A stretch of 64,000 nucleotides of DNA from Pseudomonas sp. MN1F (GTDB lineage Bacteria > Pseudomonadota > Gammaproteobacteria > Pseudomonadales > Pseudomonadaceae): positions 62,001 through 126,000 of the forward strand of contig NZ_VZII01000027.1 in NCBI RefSeq assembly GCF_009391885.1. Reading direction: 5' to 3'. This document shows, one piece after another, positions 11,365-21,407 of the stretch. The notes beneath the pieces are model-generated. The model saw only the letters and a program-made list of their open reading frames with translations. It was not told the DNA's origin and did not search any database. The stretch's first letter is position 1. Each line of letters starts with the position of its first letter. The position numbers and the translations under genes were made by a program.

Positions 11365-12912
11365 ATGACGCAAGCCAACAACACCGTGTACACCGACCTG
11401 AGCGTCGATAAGCTGGTTGAAGAAGCGCTGCAACGCGGTGAAGGCGTGCTGGCCGATACCGGCGCACTGGTAGTCGAAACTGGCCACCGTACTGGCCGCT
11501 CGCCGGCTGACCGTTTCATCGTCGAAGAACCTTCCACCCAGGCCGCTATCGCCTGGGGCCCGATCAACCGCAAGTTCCCGGCTGACAAGTTCGATGCCCT
11601 GTGGGACCGCGTCGAGGCGTTCAACAACGCCCAGGATCACTTCGTTTCCTACGTTCACGTAGGGGCTGCTGCCGAGCACTACCTGCCGGTGAAGATGACT
11701 ACCCAGACTGCCTGGCAGAACCTGTTCGGTCGTTGCCTGTTCATCAACCCGGAGCCAGGCCAGTTCAACCCGGCCGGTCGCGACCAGTGGCAGATCCTCA
11801 ACGTTGCCAACTTCGTTTGCGAGCCTGAGCGTGACGGCACCAACTCCGACGGCTGCGTGATCATCAACTTCGCCCAGAAGAAAGTGCTGATCGCTGGCAT
11901 GCGCTACGCCGGCGAAATGAAGAAAGCCATGTTCTCGGTGCAGAACTTCCTGCTGCCGGCTGCCGACGTGCTGCCGATGCACTGCGCTGCCAACATCGGC
12001 GAAGAAGGCGATGTCACCCTGTTCTTCGGCCTGTCCGGCACCGGCAAGACCACCCTGTCGGCCGACGAAAGCCGTTACCTGATCGGTGACGACGAGCACG
12101 GTTGGGGCGAAGGCGTTGTCTTCAACATGGAAGGCGGCTGCTACGCCAAGTGCATCGACCTGTCCGAGAAGAACGAGCCGGTCATCTGGAAAGCCATCAA
12201 GCACGGCGCCGTGCTGGAAAACGTTGTTCTCGACGCCAACAAGCACGCCGACTACACCGATGTCAGCCTGACCCAGAACAGCCGTGCGGCCTACCCGCTG
12301 GAGCACGTTGCCAAGCGCTCCGAAGCGAACCTGGGCGGCGAGCCTAATGCCGTTATCTTCCTGACCTGCGACCTGACCGGTGTTCTGCCTCCGGTTTCGA
12401 TCCTGAACAACGAGCAGGCGGCCTACCACTTCCTGTCCGGTTACACCGCGCTGGTCGGTTCCACCGAAATGGGTTCGGGCGGCGGCATCAAGTCGACCTT
12501 CTCCACCTGCTTCGGCGCACCGTTCTTCCCGCGCCCGGCTGGCGAGTACGCCGAGCTGCTGATCAAGCGTATCAACGCCTTCGGCTCCAAGGTCTACCTG
12601 GTCAACACCGGCTGGACCGGCGGTGGCTACGGCGTTGGCAAGCGCTTCAGCATCCCGACCACCCGTGCGGTGATCGCTGCGATCCAGAGCGGCGCGCTGG
12701 TCGGTGCCGAAACCGAGCACCTGGACATCATCAACCTGGACGTGCCGAAGGCTGTTCCAGGCGTTGAAACCGAGCTGCTCAACCCGCGCACCAACTGGGC
12801 TGACAAAGCTGCCTACGACGAGGCCGCCCAAGGCCTGGCCAAGCTGTTCATCGAAAACTTCAAGAAGTTCGAAGTTTCCGACGCCATCAAGGCTGCTGGC
12901 CCACAGCTGTAA
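11365..12912 (+). CDS. pckA: Phosphoenolpyruvate carboxykinase (ATP)
   Basis: A 515-residue cytoplasmic enzyme converting oxaloacetate and ATP to phosphoenolpyruvate, CO2 and ADP, the entry to gluconeogenesis. The ATP-type P-loop [13 protein letters not shown] is intact. Other visible family segments are [11 protein letters not shown], the metal-site region [13 protein letters not shown], and [10 protein letters not shown]. The start [11 protein letters not shown] at 11365 follows GGGGTA and agrees with the P. putida orthologue as I remember it; an ATG 36 nt upstream lacks a site. A clear terminator follows. Essential for growth on TCA-cycle intermediates, a typical pseudomonad diet. Confidence 0.97.
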   Translation: MTQANNTVYTDLSVDKLVEEALQRGEGVLADTGALVVETGHRTGRSPADRFIVEEPSTQAAIAWGPINRKFPADKFDALWDRVEAFNNAQDHFVSYVHVGAAAEHYLPVKMTTQTAWQNLFGRCLFINPEPGQFNPAGRDQWQILNVANFVCEPERDGTNSDGCVIINFAQKKVLIAGMRYAGEMKKAMFSVQNFLLPAADVLPMHCAANIGEEGDVTLFFGLSGTGKTTLSADESRYLIGDDEHGWGEGVVFNMEGGCYAKCIDLSEKNEPVIWKAIKHGAVLENVVLDANKHADYTDVSLTQNSRAAYPLEHVAKRSEANLGGEPNAVIFLTCDLTGVLPPVSILNNEQAAYHFLSGYTALVGSTEMGSGGGIKSTFSTCFGAPFFPRPAGEYAELLIKRINAFGSKVYLVNTGWTGGGYGVGKRFSIPTTRAVIAAIQSGALVGAETEHLDIINLDVPKAVPGVETELLNPRTNWADKAAYDEAAQGLAKLFIENFKKFEVSDAIKAAGPQL

Positions 12913-12933
12913 GCTGAGCCCAGCCGCAACGAG

Positions 12934-12960
12934 AAAGCCGCCCATTCGGGCGGCTTTTTT
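12934..12960 (+). terminator. Rho-independent terminator of pckA
   Basis: The stem AAAGCCGCCC/GGGCGGCTTT with an ATTC loop is followed by six Ts, 21 nt after the pckA stop. Confidence 0.9.
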
Positions 12961-12969
12961 GTATCTGGG

Positions 12970-13242
12970 TCACGGCCACTGCTGCCGTGCATGGAGGATG
13001 CGTATGATCTCAATGCGGTCATCCATGATTCGGTAAATCATCACATAATTCGACCTTACGACAATTTCTCTCGTGCCTGGGTATCTGCCGGCCTTATACA
13101 GCGTGGGTGCCAGAGTGGCGCGCCTCGCCTTGTCTCTGAACGTCTCGTCCAACACTACGGCAGCTGCAGGATTGTTCTCGGAAATGTGCTCCATGATGCG
13201 AATACGGTCTTTAAGCGCCATTTCTCGCCAAACCAGTCGCAT
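12970..13242 (-). CDS. RelE/ParE-family toxin
   Basis: A 90-residue compact protein with the ParE/RelE layout: two N-terminal helices (ALKDRIRIMEHISENNPAAA), a central basic strand region (GRYPGTREIVVRSNYVMIYR) and a final strand with histidine (IEIIRILHARQQWP). Members either poison gyrase (ParE-like) or cleave mRNA (RelE-like); the ISENNPAAA and GT.REIV features favour the ParE branch. Its ATG shares a base with the stop codon of the upstream antitoxin (TGATG), so it is translated with it. It sits between core genes pckA and a thioesterase, suggesting acquisition. Confidence 0.85.
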   Translation of the reverse strand: MRLVWREMALKDRIRIMEHISENNPAAAVVLDETFRDKARRATLAPTLYKAGRYPGTREIVVRSNYVMIYRIMDDRIEIIRILHARQQWP

Positions 13243-13706
13243 CAGCGAGTCTTGGCTTTGAGGTTGGCGCGCAAGACAGCGAGTTGCCGCTCCGCATCAT
13301 CGTCCTCGATCACAGGGGATACATCCTTGAGGCTTGCCTCGACCTGTTCGGAAAACCACCCTTCATAGGCTGCTGCCTCATGAGCTCGTTTGAGTGCCAG
13401 CGCACGGTCAGGACGTTGGTAGGTGCTCAGCTGGGCCGGGTCGAAGGTGGACGCATCGACCTGGAAATGCTCAATGCCGAGGTCGAGCAGGTAGGTCACC
13501 AAGGTTTCGAATTTCTTGAACAGCCTGACATTGCCACTGCGTTGAGCAATGAGCACATGTTCCTGATGGTTGACGTCAACCTGGACAGCCCAGCCTCCGG
13601 GCTGCCCTACAATATGTGTTGCATTGATTCGGCCTGATTCTGCCATTCGGCTAAGGTGTGCATGGTCCAGCTGATGAGTAGGCACTGGTGTGATTCTCGA
13701 TTTCAT
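13242..13706 (-). CDS. Composite antitoxin with unusual N-terminal domain
   Basis: 154 residues. The C-terminal third (about 102-154, ALKRAHEAAAYEGWFSEQVE onward) resembles PaaA2/ParD-like antitoxin tails: an amphipathic helix with a WF pair and an acidic linker that would wrap the toxin. The N-terminal about 95 residues (HIVGQPGGWAVQVDVN, FKKFETLVTYLLDLGIEHFQ) form a separate compact region not expected in such short antitoxins. It resembles what is sometimes annotated as ParC partition-associated protein, though I am unsure. It could be the DNA-binding or autoregulatory module. The toxin gene overlaps the stop codon. Confidence 0.7.
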   Translation of the reverse strand: MKSRITPVPTHQLDHAHLSRMAESGRINATHIVGQPGGWAVQVDVNHQEHVLIAQRSGNVRLFKKFETLVTYLLDLGIEHFQVDASTFDPAQLSTYQRPDRALALKRAHEAAAYEGWFSEQVEASLKDVSPVIEDDDAERQLAVLRANLKAKTR

Positions 13707-13809
13707 GGGGGATACACCATGCTATGCAATCTATAGTTGAGTGCGACTATAGGCCTTCCTGACTTGTTGTGGGAAGCTTCTCTCTGATGTAACCAATTGT
13801 GGATAACTC

Positions 13810-14250
13810 ATGACCGAATCCCCCAACCGCACGGCCTTCTCCCACTTCCACCCGATCCTCACCCGCCCCCAGGACAACGACGTCAACGGCCACATCGCTG
13901 GCGCCACCGTGCATGGTTTCTTCGAAACCGCCATCCAGGCCTTCCTTGTCGAACAGGCGGATGTCGATCTGCGCGATGGCGAGCTGGCGGCTTTCGTGGT
14001 GAGTTCGGCGGCAGACTTCTTCGCTTTGCCGGGTTTCCCGGATGTGCTGGAGGTGGGGCTGGGCGTGATGCGGCTGGCAGGCAGCACGGTGGAGTACCGC
14101 CTGGCACTCTACCGCCCAGGGGAAACCGATGCGTGCGCGGCAGGGACGGTGGTGCAGGTGTTCATCGAGCGTGCCAGTGGCAGGCCGGTGCCGCTGCCCG
14201 AGGCACTGCAGGTGATCCTGGCCGGCCTGCAACTCGATCCGCAGGCATGA
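13810..14250 (+). CDS. Acyl-CoA thioester hydrolase (4HBT-type hot-dog)
   Basis: 146 residues of the 4-hydroxybenzoyl-CoA thioesterase-like hot-dog family. It shows the partner-strand signature DNDVNGHIAGATVHGFFETA, equivalent to the catalytic DxxGHVNN segment but with variant residues. Single domain, cytoplasmic, substrate unknown. The ribosome site upstream of the ATG is weak (GGATAA). It reads away from the toxin-antitoxin pair and ends at its own terminator, so it is probably monocistronic. Confidence 0.8.
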   Translation: MTESPNRTAFSHFHPILTRPQDNDVNGHIAGATVHGFFETAIQAFLVEQADVDLRDGELAAFVVSSAADFFALPGFPDVLEVGLGVMRLAGSTVEYRLALYRPGETDACAAGTVVQVFIERASGRPVPLPEALQVILAGLQLDPQA

Positions 14251-14253
14251 AAA

Positions 14254-14284
14254 AGCCCTGCCGGTGAGGGCAGGGCTCTTTTTA
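14254..14284 (+). terminator. Rho-independent terminator of thioesterase gene
   Basis: Stem AGCCCTGCC/GGCAGGGCT followed by CTTTTT, immediately behind the stop codon. Confidence 0.88.
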
Positions 14285-14306
14285 CCTGTGGGCTGAGCCT
14301 CAGGTA

Positions 14307-14783
14307 TCAGTCACGCCAGTGACGGTGCTTGCGGTGGCCATAGTGGCGGCCACGGTCGTAGTGGCGACGGTCGTCGTAGTCACGACGGTAGCGACGGTCG
14401 TCATGGCGATCTTCTTCATCGGCTTCTTTGCCCATGTAGTTGCCCAGTGCACCACCAGCGCCGCCGCCAGCGGCTGCACCGATGTAGCTACCGGTGGTGC
14501 CGCCCATCGAGCGACCTACCGCGTTACCGCCTGCGGCGCCCAATGCGCCACCGATGGCAGCCTCACCACGCTGGTGCTTGTTGGCACCTACGGCACTACC
14601 GGCAGCGCCGCCCAGGCCAGCACCGATGGTGCCGCCAGTGCTACCGCCGATGGACTGGCCCACGACTGAGCCCAGTACCCCACCCAATGCGCCGCCAATG
14701 CCGGCCTCGGTGGTGCCGCCTGCCATGGCAACGCCGCTGAGCAAGCTGAAAGACAACAACAGAATCGAGGAGTACTTCTTCAT
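14307..14783 (-). CDS. Secreted glycine-zipper protein with basic/acidic tail
   Basis: 158 residues. A cleavable signal peptide (MKKYSSILLLSFSLLSGVAM, cleavage after AMA) precedes a long glycine-zipper region (about 22-115) with repeats such as GGALGGVLGSVVGQSIGG and GAAAGGGAGGALGNYMG. Such sequences form membrane-associating helices. The last 40 residues are extremely rich in Arg, Asp, His and Tyr (DDRRYRRDYDDRRHYDRGRH) and are likely disordered. It is probably exported to the periplasm or outer membrane. No specific function can be assigned; it resembles small envelope proteins induced by stress in pseudomonads. Confidence 0.8.
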   Translation of the reverse strand: MKKYSSILLLSFSLLSGVAMAGGTTEAGIGGALGGVLGSVVGQSIGGSTGGTIGAGLGGAAGSAVGANKHQRGEAAIGGALGAAGGNAVGRSMGGTTGSYIGAAAGGGAGGALGNYMGKEADEEDRHDDRRYRRDYDDRRHYDRGRHYGHRKHRHWRD

Positions 14784-14895
14784 CGAGAAAGCCTCATAGG
14801 GATGACGAGGGCGAATTTGAGGCTAAGGCGGGCGGCTGGCAACGAAAATCCGACGAGTAACACGAGTTGTACACAATTCTCTAACTTACTGTATT

Positions 14896-14974
14896 TGCTA
14901 TGAAACTTTGTCTATTTTCGCTTGTCTGAGTTTATTGTGACAAAGCCCTGGACCTCGCGGTTCAGGGCTTTTTT
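14896..14974 (+). ncRNA. Candidate small RNA ending in a terminator (hypothetical)
   Basis: A promoter-like pair, TTGTAC (14867-14872) and TGTATT (14890-14895) at 17 bp, precedes an AT-rich stretch with no open frame. It ends in a strong terminator at 14942-14974 (AAAGCCCTG/CAGGGCTTT plus T6) on the plus strand. No plus-strand gene lies upstream to explain that terminator. The hairpin could instead end the minus-strand molybdoenzyme transcript, but the T tract is on the plus side. Confidence is low for the RNA, good for the hairpin. Confidence 0.35.
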
Positions 14975-14997
14975 CGTTTTTGCCGGGGCACTTCTGC

Positions 14998-17343
<2,346 letters not shown>

Positions 17344-17348
17344 GACTG

Positions 17349-18179
17349 TTACGACTCCGCCGCTGGGCTGTAGACCCGCGGTGCACTGTGTTTGGGCAGA
17401 TGAATGAGGTTGAGGTTGTGCTTGCGCGCCCATTGCAGGGCCAGGCCGGTGGGCGCCGAGAGGCTGACCAGGGTCTGGATGCCGGCGCGCAGCACTTTCT
17501 GGATCAGCTCCAGGCTGCAGCGGCTGGTGACGATCGCCAGGCCGCCTTCGGTGCTGATGCCTTGGCGCAGCAGGGCGCCGATCAGCTTGTCGAGGGCGTT
17601 GTGCCGGCCGATGTCTTCGCGGCCCATCAGCAGTTCGCCCTGGGCGTTCATGAACAGCGCCGCGTGCACGGCACCGCAGTGCTGGCCCAGCGGCGTGAAC
17701 GCATCGATGCGCTCGCGCAGGCCTGCCAGCCATTGCGCCGGCGGCAACGGAGCGCCCGGCAGAGCAGTCAGTTCCGGTAGCGCCTGTTCCAGGGCTTCCA
17801 CCCCGCACAAGCCGCAGCCGCTGGTACCGGCCAACTGACGGCGCTGGTTCTTCAGGTTCCAGAACGCACGGCTGGAGATCTCCAGGTCGGCATACATCGC
17901 CGAGCCGCTGCCGGAAAGCTTCAGGTCATAGATCTCCGCAGTGCCTTCGACAATGCCGCTGCCGACGCTGAAACCGACCGCGAAGTCTTCCAGGTCGGTG
18001 GGGCTGACCAGCATCACCGCCTGGTTCAGGCCGTTGTAGGCAATGGCCAGGGCGACTTCTTCGGCCAGCGGCGTGCAGGCGCGTTGGCCGTCGCTGAGCT
18101 GGACGTAGTCGTAGGTGTTGCTGGCGGCGGGCAGGGCCAGAGGCATGGAGGCCGCGCAGACCGGAGGTTTGCTTTGCAT
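17349..18179 (-). CDS. fdhD: FdhD sulfurtransferase for molybdenum cofactor activation
   Basis: 276 residues. FdhD moves sulfur from IscS to the molybdenum cofactor of formate dehydrogenase-type enzymes. The conserved CxxC loop is present as GTSGCGLCG, and the family segment MGREDIGRHNALDKLIG follows. It is directly upstream of the YdeP-type molybdoenzyme with a 5-bp gap between stop and start, so the two are almost certainly co-transcribed and FdhD probably activates that enzyme. Confidence 0.94.
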   Translation of the reverse strand: MQSKPPVCAASMPLALPAASNTYDYVQLSDGQRACTPLAEEVALAIAYNGLNQAVMLVSPTDLEDFAVGFSVGSGIVEGTAEIYDLKLSGSGSAMYADLEISSRAFWNLKNQRRQLAGTSGCGLCGVEALEQALPELTALPGAPLPPAQWLAGLRERIDAFTPLGQHCGAVHAALFMNAQGELLMGREDIGRHNALDKLIGALLRQGISTEGGLAIVTSRCSLELIQKVLRAGIQTLVSLSAPTGLALQWARKHNLNLIHLPKHSAPRVYSPAAES

Positions 18180-18357
18180 CGGGAGGCTGACTACCGGCGG
18201 CTGTTTGATAGCATCAAGCCTAGGCTTGTGGGCCGGTCGCGTCTAATCGCTAGGGTCTATGCCTTGATAGACCGCGTCGATTGGTCGCAGTGGGGCGGGC
18301 GGGGCAATCATGGCCTAGACTCCTGGCTCCGAGGTTTACGTCAACAAGGAGCGCGTC

Positions 18358-18795
18358 ATGAGCCTGTTCAGTTTCGTGAAGGAAGCCGGCGAGAAGTTGA
18401 TCGACCTGCTGACTCCCGGCAATGCCAACGCCGAGGAGCAGTTGAAGAAACACGTGGAAAGTGTCGGCCTGGGCAACCCGAATATCTCGGCCACTGTAGA
18501 GGGTGACAAGGTCACTCTCAAGGGCGAGGTGGCCAGCCAGGAGGAGAAAGAGAAGATCATTCTTGCTGCGGGCAACATCGCCGGGGTGGCCAGCGTCGAT
18601 GACCAGATCACCGTGACCGGGCCGGTCGTGGCGGCGGCCAGGTTCGTCACCGTGAAAAAAGGCGACACGCTGTCAGCGATTGCGGTGGTCGCGTATGGTA
18701 AGGCCGATTACAACAAGATCTTCGAGGCCAACAAGCCGATGCTCAAGCACCCGGACAAGATCTATCCGGGGCAGGTGCTGCGCATTCCTGACTGA
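18358..18795 (+). CDS. kbp: BON-LysM potassium-binding protein Kbp
   Basis: 145 residues. A BON domain (about 23-90, NPNISATVEGDKVTLKGEVA) is followed by a C-terminal LysM domain (about 95-143, FVTVKKGDTLSAIAVVAYGK to YPGQVLRIPD). The order and length match E. coli Kbp (YgaU), a cytoplasmic potassium sensor protein. There is no signal peptide, consistent with that. AAGGAG lies close upstream of the ATG. Monocistronic, divergent from fdhD. Confidence 0.9.
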   Translation: MSLFSFVKEAGEKLIDLLTPGNANAEEQLKKHVESVGLGNPNISATVEGDKVTLKGEVASQEEKEKIILAAGNIAGVASVDDQITVTGPVVAAARFVTVKKGDTLSAIAVVAYGKADYNKIFEANKPMLKHPDKIYPGQVLRIPD

Positions 18796-18812
18796 TCTCT
18801 ATCTGCCGTCCC

Positions 18813-18845
18813 GGCCCTTTCGCGGGTTTACCCGCGAAGAGGCCC
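18813..18845. repeat. REP-like hairpin between kbp and yrfG
   Basis: TCGCGGGT/ACCCGCGA arms with TT loop inside GGCC...GGCC flanks. It lies between convergent genes and abuts the yrfG stop codon. Confidence 0.65.
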
Positions 18846-19508
18846 TTACAGGCCTACCAGCAAATCCCGGTAGTCCTCGACCGCCGCGAACTCCTCGGTA
18901 TCGCGCGGCTGCGCCTTGCTGTCCGGCTGGCGTATTGCCAACAGATGCCCCACGCCAAACCGCCGCGCACTGCGCAGGATGGCCAAGGTGTCATCGATGA
19001 ACAGGCTGCGCTGCGGATCAAAGCCGATATCCGCCTTCAAGGCATCCCAGAACTGCGGGTTCTCCTTTGGGAAACCGTAATCGTGCGAACTGATCAGCCG
19101 TTCGAAATACGGCGCCAGTTCCACCCGCTCCAGCTTCAGCGACAGTGAATCGCGGTGGGCATTGGTGATCATCACCACGCGCTTGCCGGCCTTGCGGATG
19201 GCCGCGAGGAAGGTGTCGGCATCGGGCCGCAGGGCGATCAGGTCGGCGATTTCGCGCTTGAGCTGGCGAATCGGCAGTTTCAGCTCGCGGCTCCAGAAGT
19301 CCAGGCAGTACCAGTTGAGTGTGCCGGCATTGCGCTCGAACAGTGGCTGCAGCTCCATTTCCGCCATGGCCCGGCTGACTCCATGCAGCTCGGCGTAGCG
19401 CTGGGGCAGGTGGTCGAGCCAGAAGCGGTTGTCGTAGTGCAGGTCGAGCAGGGTGCCGTCCATGTCCAGCAGGACGGTATCGATGGCAGACCAGGGAAGA
19501 ACAGGCAT
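18846..19508 (-). CDS. yrfG: YrfG HAD-family nucleotide phosphatase (GMP/IMP 5'-nucleotidase)
   Basis: 220 residues of the haloacid dehalogenase superfamily: motif I LLDMDGTLLD (nucleophile Asp), motif II VVMITNAH, motif III lysine in FPKENPQFW and motif IV SLFIDDTLAIL. E. coli YrfG dephosphorylates GMP and IMP. I chose MPVLPWSAIDT at 19508 (GAGAG upstream, family length) over an ATG 168 nt further up, which would overlap nudE. It reads divergently from nudE with a 64-bp shared promoter region; the yrfG/nudE/cysQ neighbourhood is conserved in pseudomonads. Confidence 0.92.
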   Translation of the reverse strand: MPVLPWSAIDTVLLDMDGTLLDLHYDNRFWLDHLPQRYAELHGVSRAMAEMELQPLFERNAGTLNWYCLDFWSRELKLPIRQLKREIADLIALRPDADTFLAAIRKAGKRVVMITNAHRDSLSLKLERVELAPYFERLISSHDYGFPKENPQFWDALKADIGFDPQRSLFIDDTLAILRSARRFGVGHLLAIRQPDSKAQPRDTEEFAAVEDYRDLLVGL

Positions 19509-19572
19509 GGGAAACTCTCGATCAGTCGGCAAGCCACGGTATAGTAACCCGTTCACGCCAAGGAGCCGCCCC

Positions 19573-20139
19573 ATGCGCCAGAAACCCACCGTCCTCAGTC
19601 GCGAAATCGTCGCCAGCAGCCGCCTGTTCAGGGTCGAGGCCGTGCAGCTGCGCTTCAGCAATGGCAACGAGCGCACCTATGAGCGCCTGGTTGGCCGTGG
19701 CAACGGCTACGGCGCGGTGATGATCGTGGCCATGCTCGACGCCGAGCACGCGGTGCTGGTGGAGGAATACTGCGGCGGCACCGACGAATACGAGCTGTCG
19801 CTGCCCAAGGGCCTGATCGAGCCAGGTGAGGACGTGCTGGCCGCCGCCGACCGTGAGCTCAAGGAAGAAGCCGGCTTTGGCGCTCGCCAGCTGGAGCACC
19901 TGACCGAGCTGTCGCTGTCACCGGGCTACATGAGCCAGAAGATCCAGGTGGTACTGGCCAGCGACCTGTACGAGGAGCGCCTGGAGGGCGACGAGCCGGA
20001 GCCGATGCGGGTCGACAAGGTCAACCTGCGCGAACTTTCGGCCCTGGCCATGCACCCGCAGTTCACCGAGGGGCGGGCGTTGGCGGCGCTGTACCTGGCT
20101 CGTGACCTGTTGATCCAGCGGGGGCTGCTCGACGCATGA
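19573..20139 (+). CDS. nudE: NudE ADP-compound (Nudix) hydrolase
   Basis: 188 residues. The Nudix box is complete from Gly80 to Phe102 (G-x5-E86-x7-REL-x-EE-x-GF), giving a metal-dependent pyrophosphohydrolase. NudE enzymes hydrolyse ADP-ribose, NADH and diadenosine polyphosphates. AGGAG lies 7 nt before the ATG. It overlaps cysQ by 4 nt (ATGA). The pairing fits a nucleotide housekeeping operon, since CysQ removes PAP, another adenine by-product. Confidence 0.94.
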   Translation: MRQKPTVLSREIVASSRLFRVEAVQLRFSNGNERTYERLVGRGNGYGAVMIVAMLDAEHAVLVEEYCGGTDEYELSLPKGLIEPGEDVLAAADRELKEEAGFGARQLEHLTELSLSPGYMSQKIQVVLASDLYEERLEGDEPEPMRVDKVNLRELSALAMHPQFTEGRALAALYLARDLLIQRGLLDA

Positions 20140-20963
20140 ACGACCTGCAACTGATGCACCAAGTGGTCAAGCTCGCCCAGCAGGCCGGCGAGGCCATCCT
20201 GCCGTTCTGGCGCGCCGACGTGGCGGTGACCAACAAGGCCGACGATTCGCCGGTGACGGCTGCCGACCTGGCGGCGCATCGGGTCATTGCCGATGGCTTG
20301 CTGGCGCTGGCGCCGCAGATTCCGGTGCTCTCCGAAGAGGACTGCAATATCCCGCTGGCCGAGCGCCAGGGCTGGAGCCGCTGGTGGCTGGTTGACCCGC
20401 TCGACGGCACCAAGGAGTTCATCGCCGGCAGTGAGGAATTCACCGTCAACATCGCGCTGGTCGAGAACGGCGAGGTGGTGTTTGGCGTGGTGTCGATGCC
20501 GACCAACGGGCGCTGCTATTTCGGTGGCCGTGGCCTGGGTGCCTGGCGTGCTGAGGCTGGCGCCGAGGCTTCGCCCATTCAGGTCCGCAATGCGCCGCCT
20601 GCCGGTAGCCATTTCACCGTGGTGGCCAGCCGTCGTCATTCCAGCCCGCAACAGGAGGCGCTGCTGGCGGATCTGAGTGCTGCCGTCGGTGAGCTGGAGT
20701 TGGCGAATATCGGCAGCTCGCTGAAATTCTGCCTGCTGGCCGAAGGCAGCGCCGACTGCTATCCACGCCTGGCGCCGACTTCGCAATGGGATACGGCGGC
20801 GGCGCAGGGCGTGCTGGAAGGTGCCGGGGGCGAGGTGATTGGTCTGGATGGCCAGCCGTTCCGCTACCCGGCCCGTGAGTCGTTGCTCAATCCCTTCTTC
20901 CTGGCCCTGCCCGGTGCCGCCAGCTGGCGCCAGGCGCTGATCCAGCTCGCCTCAGCGATGTAA
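20136..20963 (+). CDS. cysQ: CysQ 3'(2'),5'-bisphosphate nucleotidase
   Basis: 275 residues of the inositol-monophosphatase superfamily. Metal-binding motifs are visible: SEED at 66-69, DPLDGTKEF at 87-95 and the C-terminal WDTAAAQGVLEGAGG. CysQ hydrolyses PAP, formed when PAPS is used, to AMP and phosphate, relieving product inhibition in sulfate assimilation. Translationally coupled to nudE. Its 3' end overlaps the convergent thioesterase gene by 12 bp. Confidence 0.95.
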   Translation: MNDLQLMHQVVKLAQQAGEAILPFWRADVAVTNKADDSPVTAADLAAHRVIADGLLALAPQIPVLSEEDCNIPLAERQGWSRWWLVDPLDGTKEFIAGSEEFTVNIALVENGEVVFGVVSMPTNGRCYFGGRGLGAWRAEAGAEASPIQVRNAPPAGSHFTVVASRRHSSPQQEALLADLSAAVGELELANIGSSLKFCLLAEGSADCYPRLAPTSQWDTAAAQGVLEGAGGEVIGLDGQPFRYPARESLLNPFFLALPGAASWRQALIQLASAM

Positions 20964-21407
20964 CACATACTGCCCGCTGAAGGTGACGGCGGGCTCATCA
21001 CTGCCAGCGTTGCTGACCGTGGTGACCAGCGTCAGCCGGGCCCGGCCACGGCGCTGGTACATCGTCAGGAACCGCTCCCAGGCCTTTTCGTCCGGTGCTG
21101 CGCAACGCGCCACCGCCGCGCCGGTCACCGGCAGCGGATAGCTGATCTGGCCTTCCTGGATGACGATATGCCCGTCATCGATGCCCAGATCGCGCAGGCG
21201 CAGGTGCAGCCAGCCCCAGCCCACCAGCACCGCGGCACAGTACAGGCTGCCGCCGAACATCGTGCTCTTGTGGTTGACGTTGGCCGCCAGCGGCAGTTGC
21301 AGGCGCAGGGTCTGGGCTTGCCAATCGATGACTTCCAGGCCCATTTCACGGGTCAGCGGAATGTCGCCGTGCAGCACGGACTGCAGGTATTGGCTATCGG
21401 AACTCAT
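20952..21407 (-). CDS. YiiD_C-type putative thioesterase
   Basis: 151 residues with a hot-dog fold of the YiiD C-terminal type: VNHKSTMFGGSLYCAAVLVG corresponds to the substrate loop and central helix. No acetyltransferase domain is present, unlike E. coli YiiD, so it is a stand-alone thioesterase domain. The ATG overlaps the stop of the upstream dctD-like gene by 4 nt, placing it last in the rmlC-rmlD-dctB-dctD run. The substrate is unknown. Confidence 0.82.
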   Translation of the reverse strand: MSSDSQYLQSVLHGDIPLTREMGLEVIDWQAQTLRLQLPLAANVNHKSTMFGGSLYCAAVLVGWGWLHLRLRDLGIDDGHIVIQEGQISYPLPVTGAAVARCAAPDEKAWERFLTMYQRRGRARLTLVTTVSNAGSDEPAVTFSGQYVLHR

